Shown one piece after another: positions 52,827-61,467 of a stretch of DNA of 64,000 nt. Under the pieces are notes generated by a model, which did not search any database, was not told the DNA's origin, and saw nothing but the letters and a program-made list of their open reading frames with translations. The position numbers and the translations under genes are program-made. Source of the DNA: UBA10518 sp022837185 (GTDB lineage: Bacteria; Desulfobacterota; Desulfobulbia; Desulfobulbales; Desulfobulbaceae); the NCBI GenBank assembly GCA_034007705.1, contig JAVEQK010000006.1, forward strand, positions 1 through 64,000. Direction: 5' to 3'. Numbering within the stretch: the stretch's first letter is position 1; the number at the start of each line of letters is the position of its first letter.

Positions 52827-53048
52827 TCAGCTTCCCCGCTTCTTGGGATCAGGAACCGCGCCTGGGGCCAGGATCACCCTGCCGCCGAGAAAATCGATCC
52901 GGGAAATAACGAAACGGGGCAGGGTTTTCGGTTCTTCAAAAAAAGCCGACAGAACGACCCCTTCCGGCGTAACTTCCAGACCGGTTACATTCTCCATCAC
53001 CTTTTCCTGCTTCCCTTCCTCTTCGACAAAAACACTGATCTGACACAT
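52827..53048 (-). CDS. CooT family nickel-binding protein
   Basis: A 73-residue protein starting MCQISVFVEE, with Cys2 as in CooT, the small dimeric protein that binds nickel for carbon monoxide dehydrogenase maturation in Rhodospirillum. The rest (MENVTGLEVTPEGVVLSAFF, ISRIDFLGGRVIL) matches the short beta fold of that family. No CODH or hydrogenase gene is in the window. It shares a transcript with the His-tailed gene. Confidence 0.8.
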   Translation of the reverse strand: MCQISVFVEEEGKQEKVMENVTGLEVTPEGVVLSAFFEEPKTLPRFVISRIDFLGGRVILAPGAVPDPKKRGS

Positions 53049-53073
53049 AGCCGTTCCGATAGCCGTTCCGCAT

Positions 53074-54045
53074 CTAGATTAAAAACCTGAACTCTCCCTT
53101 GCCCAGCAGATCGTGCAGATGGAGAATCCCTTCCAGCTTCCGGTTCCTGCCGACCACCGGCAGGACCGTGATCTCATGGCGCTGCATGATGCTCAGGGCG
53201 TCGGCGGCCAGCAGGTCCCCTAAAATGCTCACCGGGTCAGCGGTCATGACCCTGCCCAACTCCAGGCCCTGGATATCCCTGTTCTGGATGATTATCCGCC
53301 GCAGGTCGCCGTCGGTGATAATCCCCCTGAGCCTGTGGTCTGCCGAGGCAATGAGAACAGCGCCCAGACTCTTTGCGTTCAACTCGGCAATCGCCTCGGC
53401 GACCGATGCGTTCTCAACAACGACGGGGATCTTGTCCCCGCGCAGCATGACCTCCCGGACCGCGACCTTGAGCCGTTCCCCGAGACTGCCGCCGGGATGG
53501 TTGCGCCGGAAATCCTCGGCCCTGAATTCCTTCCGTTTCAACAGCGATATCGCCAGGGCATCGCCCAGGACAAGGGTGGCGGTCGTGCTGGAGGTCGGCG
53601 CCAGTCCGAGGGGGCAGGCCTCCCGGGGCACCCTGACATTGAGAAACACATCGGCAAACCCGGCGAGGGTGGAATGGGGATTGCCCGACATGGCGATAAT
53701 CCGCACCGCCCTGCTGCGCAGACTGGACAGCAGGGCATTGAGCTCGGTTGTTTCGCCCGAATAGGATATGGCCAGGATGACATCGGAAGAGGAAACCATG
53801 CCGAGGTCCCCGTGCATGGCTTCGACCGGATGGAGGAAGAAGGACGGCGTTCCCGTTGAATTCAGGGTGGCGGATATCTTCTGGCCGATGATGCCGGATT
53901 TGCCGATGCCGGTTATGACCAGCCGGCTCGGGCAATCCATGATCATGGCGACCGCCTGTTCAAACTCCTCGCCCAGACGCTCCTTGACCGCTGTGAGTCC
54001 CTCAATCTCTACGGTGAACACTTCTTTCGCCGATTCTACACTCAT
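53074..54045 (-). CDS. kdsD: Arabinose-5-phosphate isomerase (KdsD/KpsF)
   Basis: A 323-residue sugar isomerase: an N-terminal SIS domain (VITGIGKSGIIGQKISATLNSTG) and two CBS domains (about 205-320). It converts ribulose-5-phosphate to arabinose-5-phosphate, the precursor of KDO in lipopolysaccharide. The start overlaps the preceding gene stop by 4 bases. The product of rpe, further right, shares the substrate pool. Confidence 0.93.
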   Translation of the reverse strand: MSVESAKEVFTVEIEGLTAVKERLGEEFEQAVAMIMDCPSRLVITGIGKSGIIGQKISATLNSTGTPSFFLHPVEAMHGDLGMVSSSDVILAISYSGETTELNALLSSLRSRAVRIIAMSGNPHSTLAGFADVFLNVRVPREACPLGLAPTSSTTATLVLGDALAISLLKRKEFRAEDFRRNHPGGSLGERLKVAVREVMLRGDKIPVVVENASVAEAIAELNAKSLGAVLIASADHRLRGIITDGDLRRIIIQNRDIQGLELGRVMTADPVSILGDLLAADALSIMQRHEITVLPVVGRNRKLEGILHLHDLLGKGEFRFLI

Positions 54046-55070
54046 TCCTCCTCCCCGAGGTTGATAACAATTCTGCCCATGAGCCCGCCCTGGAGCATGC
54101 TGTCAATATAGGCATCAACTTCCTCCAGGGCAACGGTCCGGCACATTTGACCAAGGGTGGGAAGACGCCATTCCCCGGCCAGGCGCCGCCAGATCGCCTC
54201 TCTCCTGGCCATGGGGCAGCGGGCGGAATCTATGCCCTGCAGCCTGACTCCCCGCAAAATAAAGGGATAGACATTGAGAGGCAGGTTGCCGGATGATGCG
54301 TTGCCGCAGCAGGTTACCGTGCCGTCATACCGGGTTGCCTTGATCGCCGTGGCGAGGATGTCGCCCCCCACCGTATCAACGACTCCGGCCCATCTTTCCC
54401 GGAGCAGCATGCGGTCCTCGCCGATCACCGCCTGCTCACGGCTGAGAAAAGCTGCCGCTCCGAGTTTTCTGAGAAAAGGGTGGGCCTGGATCTTGCCGGT
54501 AACCGCGGTGACGGTGAATCCGCACTGCTTGAGCAGGGTGACCGCAAAGGAGCCGACGCCGCCGGTGGCCCCCGTTACCAGGACCGGTCCGTCCCCAGGC
54601 CTGACGCCCGCCGCCTCCAGCGCGGCCACCGACTGGGCCGCCGTGAAGCCGGCGGTGCCGATCTGCATGCACTGCTCGGCAGTCAGTTCGGGCGGCCGGG
54701 GAAGAACCCACGCCGCCGGCACTCGTATATACTGCCCGAACCCCCCGGAGGTGTTCATCCCCAGATCAAAGCCGCTGACAATGACTTCATCCCCGACCCG
54801 GAAAGAGTCGGTTGCGCTCCAGACCACGATGCCGGCTGCATCGATTCCCGGGGTATGCGGATATTTTTTGGTCACGCCCCGATTCCCCGAGGCGGACAGT
54901 GCGTCCTTGTAGTTCAGCGAAGAATAGCGGACCCGAACCAGGACATCACCGGGCGGCAGCTCTCCGGTCAGTTTCCGTTCAATATTCCTGCCATAACAGC
55001 CCGGTCCGGTCTCGCGGACCACCAGGCTGTGGAAGGAAATCGAATTCGTGCTGTCATTCATACCATTCAT
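54042..55070 (-). CDS. YhdH/AcuI-type quinone oxidoreductase or acrylyl-CoA reductase
   Basis: A 342-residue zinc-free medium-chain reductase. Its N-terminal GroES-like part contains SSLNYKDALSASGN and the Rossmann part has VLVTGATGGVGSFAVTLLKQ. The YhdH/YhfP group includes AcuI, an NADPH-dependent acrylyl-CoA reductase. The ATG at 55070 overlaps the birA stop by 4 bases. The physiological substrate is not shown by context. Confidence 0.85.
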   Translation of the reverse strand: MNGMNDSTNSISFHSLVVRETGPGCYGRNIERKLTGELPPGDVLVRVRYSSLNYKDALSASGNRGVTKKYPHTPGIDAAGIVVWSATDSFRVGDEVIVSGFDLGMNTSGGFGQYIRVPAAWVLPRPPELTAEQCMQIGTAGFTAAQSVAALEAAGVRPGDGPVLVTGATGGVGSFAVTLLKQCGFTVTAVTGKIQAHPFLRKLGAAAFLSREQAVIGEDRMLLRERWAGVVDTVGGDILATAIKATRYDGTVTCCGNASSGNLPLNVYPFILRGVRLQGIDSARCPMARREAIWRRLAGEWRLPTLGQMCRTVALEEVDAYIDSMLQGGLMGRIVINLGEEE

Positions 55071-55822
55071 TCCCGTCCGGCGCGGATGACCAGGTCCCCG
55101 GACAGAACCGCATACTCTGCACTCTCCGCCGTAGTCAGGCGGTAGCACCCATCGTTCATCAGACCGGCGCCGTATCCGCGCACTCTTCGTCCCTGGGGAT
55201 CCAGCCATTCAATATGGCGGTCGAGGAGAAAGTCACGCCGCCGCCAGGCAGCGAGCACTCCATCAACATCGCCGTCGAGAGCGGCAGCGGCAGCCATGAG
55301 CTGTTCGGCGATGCCGGCCGCCAGCCCCGGGATGTCAATGCGTCGGCGGAGCACATCATACAACGAGACAAGGTGATTGCGCAACTCCTCCGGGAACGAT
55401 TCCGCCCGGGTATTGACATTGACGCCGATACCGACGACGACAAAGGGGATGGCTCCCCTCGCGGGGGAATAAGGGGCCGCTTCGGTGAGTATGCCGCCAA
55501 GTTTTCTTTCGCCCAGATACAGGTCGTTGGGCCATTTGAGGCGTATCCGCAACCCGGTCTGCTCCTCCAGCGCCCGGGCGCACGCGACACCCGCAGCCAG
55601 GGTGATCAGCGGCAGCCGTTCCGGGGCTAGGGTGGGCCGCAGGATGATTGACATATAGAGCCCGCCGGGCGGAGAAAAAAATTGCCGGCCGCGTCTGCCG
55701 CTGCCGGCTGTCTGCTGGTCGGCCAGAATGACCGTGGTGTCCTTCTCATTTCGGCCGGCCAGTTCCAGGGCAATGACGTTGGTTGATCGGACCCGGCCGT
55801 AACGGAAAATTCTGATCGTCAT
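55067..55822 (-). CDS. birA: Biotin-[acetyl-CoA carboxylase] ligase
   Basis: A 251-residue biotin protein ligase without the DNA-binding domain found in E. coli BirA. The biotin-binding GSGRRGRQFFSPPGGLYMS and the catalytic KWPNDLYLGERKLGGIL are present. It joins biotin to carboxylases. It heads a minus-strand unit with the AcuI-like gene and kdsD. Confidence 0.93.
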   Translation of the reverse strand: MTIRIFRYGRVRSTNVIALELAGRNEKDTTVILADQQTAGSGRRGRQFFSPPGGLYMSIILRPTLAPERLPLITLAAGVACARALEEQTGLRIRLKWPNDLYLGERKLGGILTEAAPYSPARGAIPFVVVGIGVNVNTRAESFPEELRNHLVSLYDVLRRRIDIPGLAAGIAEQLMAAAAALDGDVDGVLAAWRRRDFLLDRHIEWLDPQGRRVRGYGAGLMNDGCYRLTTAESAEYAVLSGDLVIRAGRE

Positions 55823-55842
55823 CTCCTCATTGTTGCGACCAA

Positions 55843-55872
55843 ATAAAAAAGCAGAGGCGTGCGGCCTCTGCT
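55843..55872 (-). terminator. Terminator downstream of dsrD
   Basis: On the minus strand a 9-bp stem (55872-55864 with 55858-55850) with a 5-base loop runs into a T-rich tract (TTTTTATT). It lies about 210 bases after the dsrD stop and 21 bases before birA, and probably ends dsr transcription. Confidence 0.85.
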
Positions 55873-56084
55873 TATGAGTGCAAATCCTCAGCTAAAGTAT
55901 CGCCGGGATCATGAAAAATGGTGACATTTCGCGTAAATGCGAGCAATCTCACTGCATCGGGGACCTGAGATTTTCCCTCCGGTCGAAATGATTGAAACTC
56001 GCCGAATCAGTCGCGCGGAACCCCGACAATGTAGCGGCTGAGATTGGGTTGTAAACCCTTGTACGATATATGCTTTTTTACAAG
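55873..56084. other. 3' region between dsrD and the terminator
   Basis: No gene is seen in these 212 bases. It would form a long 3' untranslated end of the dsr message if transcription runs to the terminator at 55843-55872. Confidence 0.4.
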
Positions 56085-56327
56085 CTATATGTGTTTCGAT
56101 CCTTCTTCGTCTTTGGCGCGCCCCTTGGCCGCATACATCGTTGTCGAGCCGGAGGACCAGAAAGTCAGTTTGCCCTCCCTCACCATTTCGTTGGCCGCAT
56201 TCTTGATCGCCCGGGGCGAGGCATCGGGATCACAGGCATAAAAATCTTTGATGTAAAGCTGAGCTTTCGGTGATTTGAGTGCCTTCTCCAGTATCGCTTC
56301 CTTCAATTGTTCCTTACTCAAAGCCAT
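56085..56327 (-). CDS. dsrD: Dissimilatory sulfite reductase protein DsrD
   Basis: An 80-residue winged-helix protein (ALSKEQLKEAILEKALKSP, ASPRAIKNAANEMVREGKL, TFWSSGSTTMY). DsrD is an activator of sulfite reduction by DsrAB and is found mainly in organisms that run the pathway in the reductive or disproportionating direction. It follows dsrB by 82 bp, a gap that holds a terminator-like hairpin. The start has AGGAGG upstream. Confidence 0.95.
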   Translation of the reverse strand: MALSKEQLKEAILEKALKSPKAQLYIKDFYACDPDASPRAIKNAANEMVREGKLTFWSSGSTTMYAAKGRAKDEEGSKHI

Positions 56328-56362
56328 GTTGTGGCCTCCTTTGATGAGGTGAGTTGAAGCAG

Positions 56363-56396
56363 TAAAAAAAGCCCGGCGCTCCCTGAGCGCCGGGCT
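56363..56396 (-). terminator. Terminator-like hairpin between dsrB and dsrD
   Basis: On the minus strand an 11-bp perfect GC-rich stem (56396-56386 with 56380-56370) and a 5-base loop are followed by seven T. It lies 14 bases after the dsrB stop and has all features of an intrinsic terminator, yet dsrD follows 36 bases later on the same strand. Confidence 0.88.
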
Positions 56397-56409
56397 GTAC
56401 AACCCACAA

Positions 56410-57549
56410 TTACCCGGTGAACTTGGCCGTAGCGTTGGTAAACTTGAACTGGGTGGTTGTCCTCCAGGTGTCGTATGCCAGACGGTAGTCATCGATGGAC
56501 TTGTCGGTAAAGGGGATTTCGCATTTCTCGAAGAATTTCTCCCAGCCGATCCTTTCCGCCCATTCGCCGACGCGCTCATACTTCTTGGCGTCCTTGGCGT
56601 AGACCTCGACGATCTTCTTCACCGCCGACACAGTCTCCGGCCAGCGGGGCGGAGTGTTCGGCAGAAACGGAATGACCAGCTTCGAGAACTTGGGTGCCGA
56701 CTTGCTGTTGGACACCTTGCCGCCCACCAGGATGGCGATGCCGTCGCCTTCCGGATCAGCCAGCGGCATGGCTGGACACATGGTGTAGCAGTTGCCGCAG
56801 AACATGCAGCGGGCATTGTTGACCACCACGGTCTTGACCTCCTTGCCCTCAACCTCCGCCTTGCCCGGCTTGATGGCGCCGGTCGGACAGGCGGCGATGG
56901 CCAGAGGAATCTCGCAGACCGGACCGATGCGCTCGTTATCGACCATCGGCGGCTTGCGGTGCACGCCGAGGATGGCGATGTCGGAGCAGTGTACGGCGCC
57001 GCACATGTTCAGGCAGCAGGCCAGGGCAATGCGCACCTGGGCCGGCAGGGTCATCGAGGTGAAGTACTCGAAGAGTTCGTCCATGACGGCCTTGACCGGG
57101 CCGGAAGCATCGGTGGCCGGGGTATGGCAGTGCACCCAGCCCTGAGTATGGACGATGTTGGTGACCCCGGCGCCGGTGCCGCCGACCGGCAACTTGTTGC
57201 CCCGGCTCTTCAGGTCGTCAAGCAGCGGCTGGACCTTGTCCTTGGAGTCGACCATGAACTCGACGTTGTTTCTGGTGGTGAAGCGCAGGTAGCCGCCGCA
57301 GTGCTTGTCGGCGATATCGCATATTTCGCGGATGAGTTCAATGGACATCAGTCGGCAGGTGGCGGCGCGGACAGTGTAGCATTCGTCGCCGGTCTCGGAA
57401 ACATGCACCAGGACACCGGGCTGCAGGATTTCATGGTACAGCCATTTGCCCTTGTTATTGGCAATGATCGGCGGCAGGTGTTTGCCGTAATATGGGGGAC
57501 CAAGGTCTGTGATTCTTCCTTCCATCGGATTTTTCGGATCGTAACCCAT
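56410..57549 (-). CDS. dsrB: Dissimilatory sulfite reductase beta subunit
   Basis: A 379-residue subunit of the sirohaem enzyme that reduces sulfite in the cytoplasm. Sirohaem/4Fe-4S cysteines are in WVHC (Cys141) and ACCLNMCGAVHC (about 178-188). The inserted ferredoxin domain has CPTGAI (Cys221) and CMFCGNCYTMC (Cys248-258). It follows dsrA by 65 bp. The length is normal for sulfate reducers. Confidence 0.98.
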   Translation of the reverse strand: MGYDPKNPMEGRITDLGPPYYGKHLPPIIANNKGKWLYHEILQPGVLVHVSETGDECYTVRAATCRLMSIELIREICDIADKHCGGYLRFTTRNNVEFMVDSKDKVQPLLDDLKSRGNKLPVGGTGAGVTNIVHTQGWVHCHTPATDASGPVKAVMDELFEYFTSMTLPAQVRIALACCLNMCGAVHCSDIAILGVHRKPPMVDNERIGPVCEIPLAIAACPTGAIKPGKAEVEGKEVKTVVVNNARCMFCGNCYTMCPAMPLADPEGDGIAILVGGKVSNSKSAPKFSKLVIPFLPNTPPRWPETVSAVKKIVEVYAKDAKKYERVGEWAERIGWEKFFEKCEIPFTDKSIDDYRLAYDTWRTTTQFKFTNATAKFTG

Positions 57550-57614
57550 GATAGAGACTCCTTATCTTATATATATATGGTAAAATGTTCGATCGACGTT
57601 CGAAACACCACCGC

Positions 57615-58895
57615 CTACATGGCGTGCCGTTTTCTGAACTCCTTAATGTCACGGCCCCAGCCGCCTTCAACCTCTTCTTCCTTCCAGAAGACGTAGGGGT
57701 TGGCGCGCGGCTCTCTGACATGCTGCGGCATGGGTTCGATTTCCATAATTTCGAGGAAGGTGGGCAGACCGACCCGCTGCATGGCCTCGCCGAGGCGCTC
57801 GCGGTTCTTGCCGACTTCCATCCACCAGTCCCAGGCCTTTTCGATGTAATCGACGAGATCCTGGAAGTCATTCTCGGCGGTAACCCTGACAAAGGGAACG
57901 ATCACGGTCGACAGCTGGGCGCCCTCGAGGATCGGGGCCTTGGCGCCCATGCAGATGGTGGCGCCTTTTTCCTTGCCGGGCCGCAGAGCGCGCGGCATGA
58001 CATTGATGCAATGCATGCAGCGGGTGCATTCCGCGTTGTCGATCTTCAGCTCACCGCCTTCCATCCACATGCACTGGGTCGGACAGAGGTCGATCACTTC
58101 CTTCTTGATATCGAACTTGCCCCAGTCGCGGCCGCTGTGGGCGCCGCCGTTGGAGGGGTAATTGCCGGCGATGTATTCCTTGACCGCCGCCTGGTCGATC
58201 TGGATGTCATCCTTCCAGGTGCCGATGACGGAAAAATCGGAACGGGCGATGGCGGCAACGCAGTCGTTGGGGCAGCCGGAAAATTTGAATTTGAACTTGT
58301 AGGGGAAGGCCGGGCGATGCAGTTCATCCTGGTACTTCATGGTCAACTGGTAGCAGGCCTCCTGGGTATCGTAGCAGGACCACTCGCAGCGGGCCTGGCC
58401 GATGCAGGCGGACGGCGTCCTCAGGTTGGAGCCGGAACCGCCCAGGTCCTGTCCCAGATCATGGGTCAGGTCCCAGAAAAAGGGCTCGAGGTTTTCGGTT
58501 TTGGTCCCGAGGAGGATCATGTCACCGGTGGAGCCGTGCATGTTGGTCATGCCCGAACCCCACTTTTCCCACAGATCGCAGATGGCGCGCAGGTTTTCGG
58601 TTGTATAGAACTTGGTCGTGGGCTGATTGACACGAATGGTGTGAAAATGCTCAACGCCCGGGAACTGCTTGGGTACGTCGGAATAGCGGCCGACGATGCC
58701 GCCGCCGTACCCGAACACGCCGACAATTCCACCGTGTTTCCAATGGGTGATCCTGTCGTGGTACGAGAGTTCGAGCTGGCCAAGAATGTCCCAGCATTCC
58801 GGCTTTTTCTCGGCCTGGCGCTTCAGGTCAGAGACGAAACTCGGCCATGGACCGCTTTCGAGCTGATCCAGCAAAGGGGTGTTATGCTTTGGCAT
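57615..58895 (-). CDS. dsrA: Dissimilatory sulfite reductase alpha subunit
   Basis: A 426-residue subunit pairing with DsrB. Cluster cysteines are Cys164, Cys170, Cys208 and Cys212 (SGCPNDC), and the ferredoxin domain has CPTQC (271-275) and CTRCMHC (290-296). Together with DsrC it produces a trisulfide that feeds sulfide formation. The start follows AAGGAGGA. It is the first gene of the dsrABD unit. Confidence 0.98.
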   Translation of the reverse strand: MPKHNTPLLDQLESGPWPSFVSDLKRQAEKKPECWDILGQLELSYHDRITHWKHGGIVGVFGYGGGIVGRYSDVPKQFPGVEHFHTIRVNQPTTKFYTTENLRAICDLWEKWGSGMTNMHGSTGDMILLGTKTENLEPFFWDLTHDLGQDLGGSGSNLRTPSACIGQARCEWSCYDTQEACYQLTMKYQDELHRPAFPYKFKFKFSGCPNDCVAAIARSDFSVIGTWKDDIQIDQAAVKEYIAGNYPSNGGAHSGRDWGKFDIKKEVIDLCPTQCMWMEGGELKIDNAECTRCMHCINVMPRALRPGKEKGATICMGAKAPILEGAQLSTVIVPFVRVTAENDFQDLVDYIEKAWDWWMEVGKNRERLGEAMQRVGLPTFLEIMEIEPMPQHVREPRANPYVFWKEEEVEGGWGRDIKEFRKRHAM

Positions 58896-59021
58896 CAGTA
58901 TTCCTCCTTTCAGTACGGTTTAAAGTTGACCCTTCTCTATATAATTTCAACAGGAACAGGACACTGCCCGGCAAGGCCGTTCAGGGACGACTACCCCATT
59001 GAATCCCCATTCAGTCTGAAG

Positions 59022-59050
59022 AACTTATCCCTCCGCAGGGCCTTTGTCAA
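59022..59050 (-). promoter_or_regulatory. Candidate promoter of dsrABD
   Basis: On the minus strand TTGACA (59050-59045) is followed after 17 bases by TAAGTT (59027-59022), a weak -10 box, about 130 bases upstream of dsrA. An AT-rich TATATAG tract nearer to dsrA (about 58940) is an alternative. Confidence 0.35.
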
Positions 59051-59088
59051 TAAAAAATCGCCCTGAGGAAGTTTCTCTGAATAATGAT

Positions 59089-60714
59089 TCATTTTCGGGT
59101 CGGATTCAGGCATCCAGACGCTGTCAGCAAGGCATATTCGAGGCTCTTTCCGTCAAGATTTTTCGAGCCGTTTTCCCGGGCCGCGGCAAGCACATCCAGC
59201 AGTCTGCCGGCGAGCACCTTGCCCAACTGTACTCCCTCCTGGTCAAAGGAATTGATATTCCAACAGAATCCTTGAAAAACGATTTTGCTTTCATACAGGG
59301 CGAGCAGGGCTCCCATGGATGCCGGGGTCAGCCTGTCGCCAATGAGCACCGAACTCGGCCTGTTGCCGGCAAAGCGCTTGTTGGGATTGGCATGCTCCCT
59401 CCCGGTCGCCAGGGCCATGGACTGGGCCAGCATGTTGGCGACCAGTTTTTCCTGGGACGAGGTGTTATCGACCGTGATGTCCCTGCCGTACTGGCTCCGC
59501 CGGAAGCCGATGAATTCGGCCGGCACCGTCGTGGTGCCCTGGTGCAGGAGCTGGTAGAAGGCATGCTGGCCGTTGGTTCCCGGTTCCCCCCAGACGATGG
59601 GGCCGGTCGGCCAGCTCACGGGGATTCCGTTGCGGGAGATCGACTTGCCGTTGCTTTCCATGTCGCACTGCTGCAGGTGGGCCGGGAACCGCAGCAGGGC
59701 CTGGCTGTAGGGCAGAACGGCGAGGGTCTGGTGACCGAGGAAGCAGCGGTTCCAGATGCCCGTCAATGCCATGAGCAGGGGGACATTGGCGCGGATACTC
59801 CGCTCTTCGGCGGCGACGTCGACCGCGTGCGCTCCCTTGAGTATTTCGACAAAGACGTCATGGCCGAGGGCAAAGCCCAGGGTGACCCCTCCCACCATGG
59901 ACGTGGCGCTGTAGCGGCCGCCGATGTAGTCGTACATGTGGAAGGAGGCCAGGTAATCCCTGGGGTTGTCCATGGGACTGCCGACGCCGGTGACGGCAAG
60001 AAGGTGCCGGGCGGGATCGAGACCCGCATCCCTCAGGGCTGCTTTGACCAGCCGTTCATTGGTCAGGGTCTCCAGGGTTGAACCGCTCTTGGAGACCACA
60101 TTGAAGAGGGTGCGGGACAGGTCGATGGAGGACAGGACCGCCGCCGCGTCGTCAGGGTCGACATTGGCGATGAAGCGGGCGGAGCGGCCGGGCAGTCTGT
60201 ACCGCTCCAGGGCGATGTACAGCGCCCGCGGGCCGAGGTCCGACCCGCCGATTCCCACCTGCACCATGGTGGTAAAGGTCTCCCCCCGGTGGTTGACGAT
60301 CCGGCCCCGATCCAGGTCATCAAGGAAACGGCGCAGCCGGGCCAGCTGCTCTCTGGCCTGCTCCGTTGCCCCCGGATGACGCGGGGCGTCTGAAAAAATA
60401 TCGCGGCAGGCCGTGTGCAGGACCGGCCTGTTTTCACTGTCGAACCCCTCGATGCGGTTCATTACCTCGCCGCTTTTCATGGCAATGAACTGCTCCACCA
60501 GGCCGGCCTCGTCGGCCAGATCCTGCAGGCTGTCAAGGGTCTGCTCATCCAGGCGCTGGGTGGCGTACAGGTAGTCGAAGCCCCCCGTCGCCGCCCTGTA
60601 GTTCTGCAGCCGCTCTCCATCGAGCGCCCCCGGGCGGGTCAGATCGTACGGTGTTTCGGCGAGCTGGCGCAGCCTCCTGACGCTGCTGAGGTCGTTGAAT
60701 TCGCGAAAAAGCAT
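59089..60714 (-). CDS. pgi: Glucose-6-phosphate isomerase
   Basis: A 541-residue isomerase linking glucose-6-phosphate and fructose-6-phosphate. Family stretches are QVGIGGSDLGPRALYIAL, NVVSKSGSTLETLTN and GEPGTNGQHAFYQLLHQG, which contains the catalytic His. The length matches bacterial Pgi. It is 19 bp after rpe on the same strand and serves the route to glycogen (glgA) and sugar phosphates. Confidence 0.95.
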   Translation of the reverse strand: MLFREFNDLSSVRRLRQLAETPYDLTRPGALDGERLQNYRAATGGFDYLYATQRLDEQTLDSLQDLADEAGLVEQFIAMKSGEVMNRIEGFDSENRPVLHTACRDIFSDAPRHPGATEQAREQLARLRRFLDDLDRGRIVNHRGETFTTMVQVGIGGSDLGPRALYIALERYRLPGRSARFIANVDPDDAAAVLSSIDLSRTLFNVVSKSGSTLETLTNERLVKAALRDAGLDPARHLLAVTGVGSPMDNPRDYLASFHMYDYIGGRYSATSMVGGVTLGFALGHDVFVEILKGAHAVDVAAEERSIRANVPLLMALTGIWNRCFLGHQTLAVLPYSQALLRFPAHLQQCDMESNGKSISRNGIPVSWPTGPIVWGEPGTNGQHAFYQLLHQGTTTVPAEFIGFRRSQYGRDITVDNTSSQEKLVANMLAQSMALATGREHANPNKRFAGNRPSSVLIGDRLTPASMGALLALYESKIVFQGFCWNINSFDQEGVQLGKVLAGRLLDVLAAARENGSKNLDGKSLEYALLTASGCLNPTRK

Positions 60715-60733
60715 GATCCTGTTCCGGTAATGG

Positions 60734-61399
60734 TTACAATCCGCCCAGCCTTTTCAATTCGGCGATGCGGGCACGATAGTCATGGTGCCCGAATATCGCC
60801 GAACCGGCCACGAAAATATTGGCCCCGGCACTCGCCACCCGGGCAATGGTCGGGGGACCGACCCCGCCGTCGACCTCAATGCCGGCCCGGCTGTCGATCC
60901 TGTCCAGCATTCGGCGGAGCCCGGCGATCTTGTCCAGGGACGATTCGATGAAGGACTGCCCGCCGAACCCCGGGTTGACGGACATCAGCATCACCAGGTC
61001 CACATCCGCCAGGATGCACTCCAGAGTGGTCAGCGGGGTGGCCGGATTCAACACCACCCCGGCCTTTTTGCCCAGATCCCTGATCCGGTGCACGGTTCTG
61101 TGCAGATGGGTGCAGGCTTCCACGTGCACCGTGATCCAGTCGGCCCCGGCCCGGGCAAAATCATCGATATACCGGTCGGCGTCGCTGATCATCAGATGGA
61201 CGTCCAGGGGCAGCCCGGTCGCCCTGCGGGCCGCCTCGACGACCAGCGGACCAATGGTAATGTTGGGCACGAAATGGCCATCCATCACATCGACATGGAT
61301 GACATCGGCCCCGGCTTCCTCGACCGCGCGGATCTCCTCCCCGAGCCTGGTAAAGTCGGCGGAAAGAATGGACGGCGCTATCATTTTCCTTTGCATCAT
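60734..61399 (-). CDS. rpe: Ribulose-phosphate 3-epimerase
   Basis: A 221-residue TIM-barrel epimerase converting ribulose-5-phosphate and xylulose-5-phosphate. VIHVDVMDGHFVPNITIGP carries the metal-binding His/Asp and VEVDGG-like IEVDGGVGPPTI the second catalytic Asp. Two consecutive ATG codons occur (61399, 61396) after GGGAGA. It lies in the dprA-rpe-pgi series. Confidence 0.96.
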   Translation of the reverse strand: MMQRKMIAPSILSADFTRLGEEIRAVEEAGADVIHVDVMDGHFVPNITIGPLVVEAARRATGLPLDVHLMISDADRYIDDFARAGADWITVHVEACTHLHRTVHRIRDLGKKAGVVLNPATPLTTLECILADVDLVMLMSVNPGFGGQSFIESSLDKIAGLRRMLDRIDSRAGIEVDGGVGPPTIARVASAGANIFVAGSAIFGHHDYRARIAELKRLGGL

Positions 61400-61467
61400 G
61401 CATCTCTCCCTGCCGGCGGATATCCGCCGGCCCATGGTATCTCCGGTTCGCCGGGCCCCTGCTTCCC

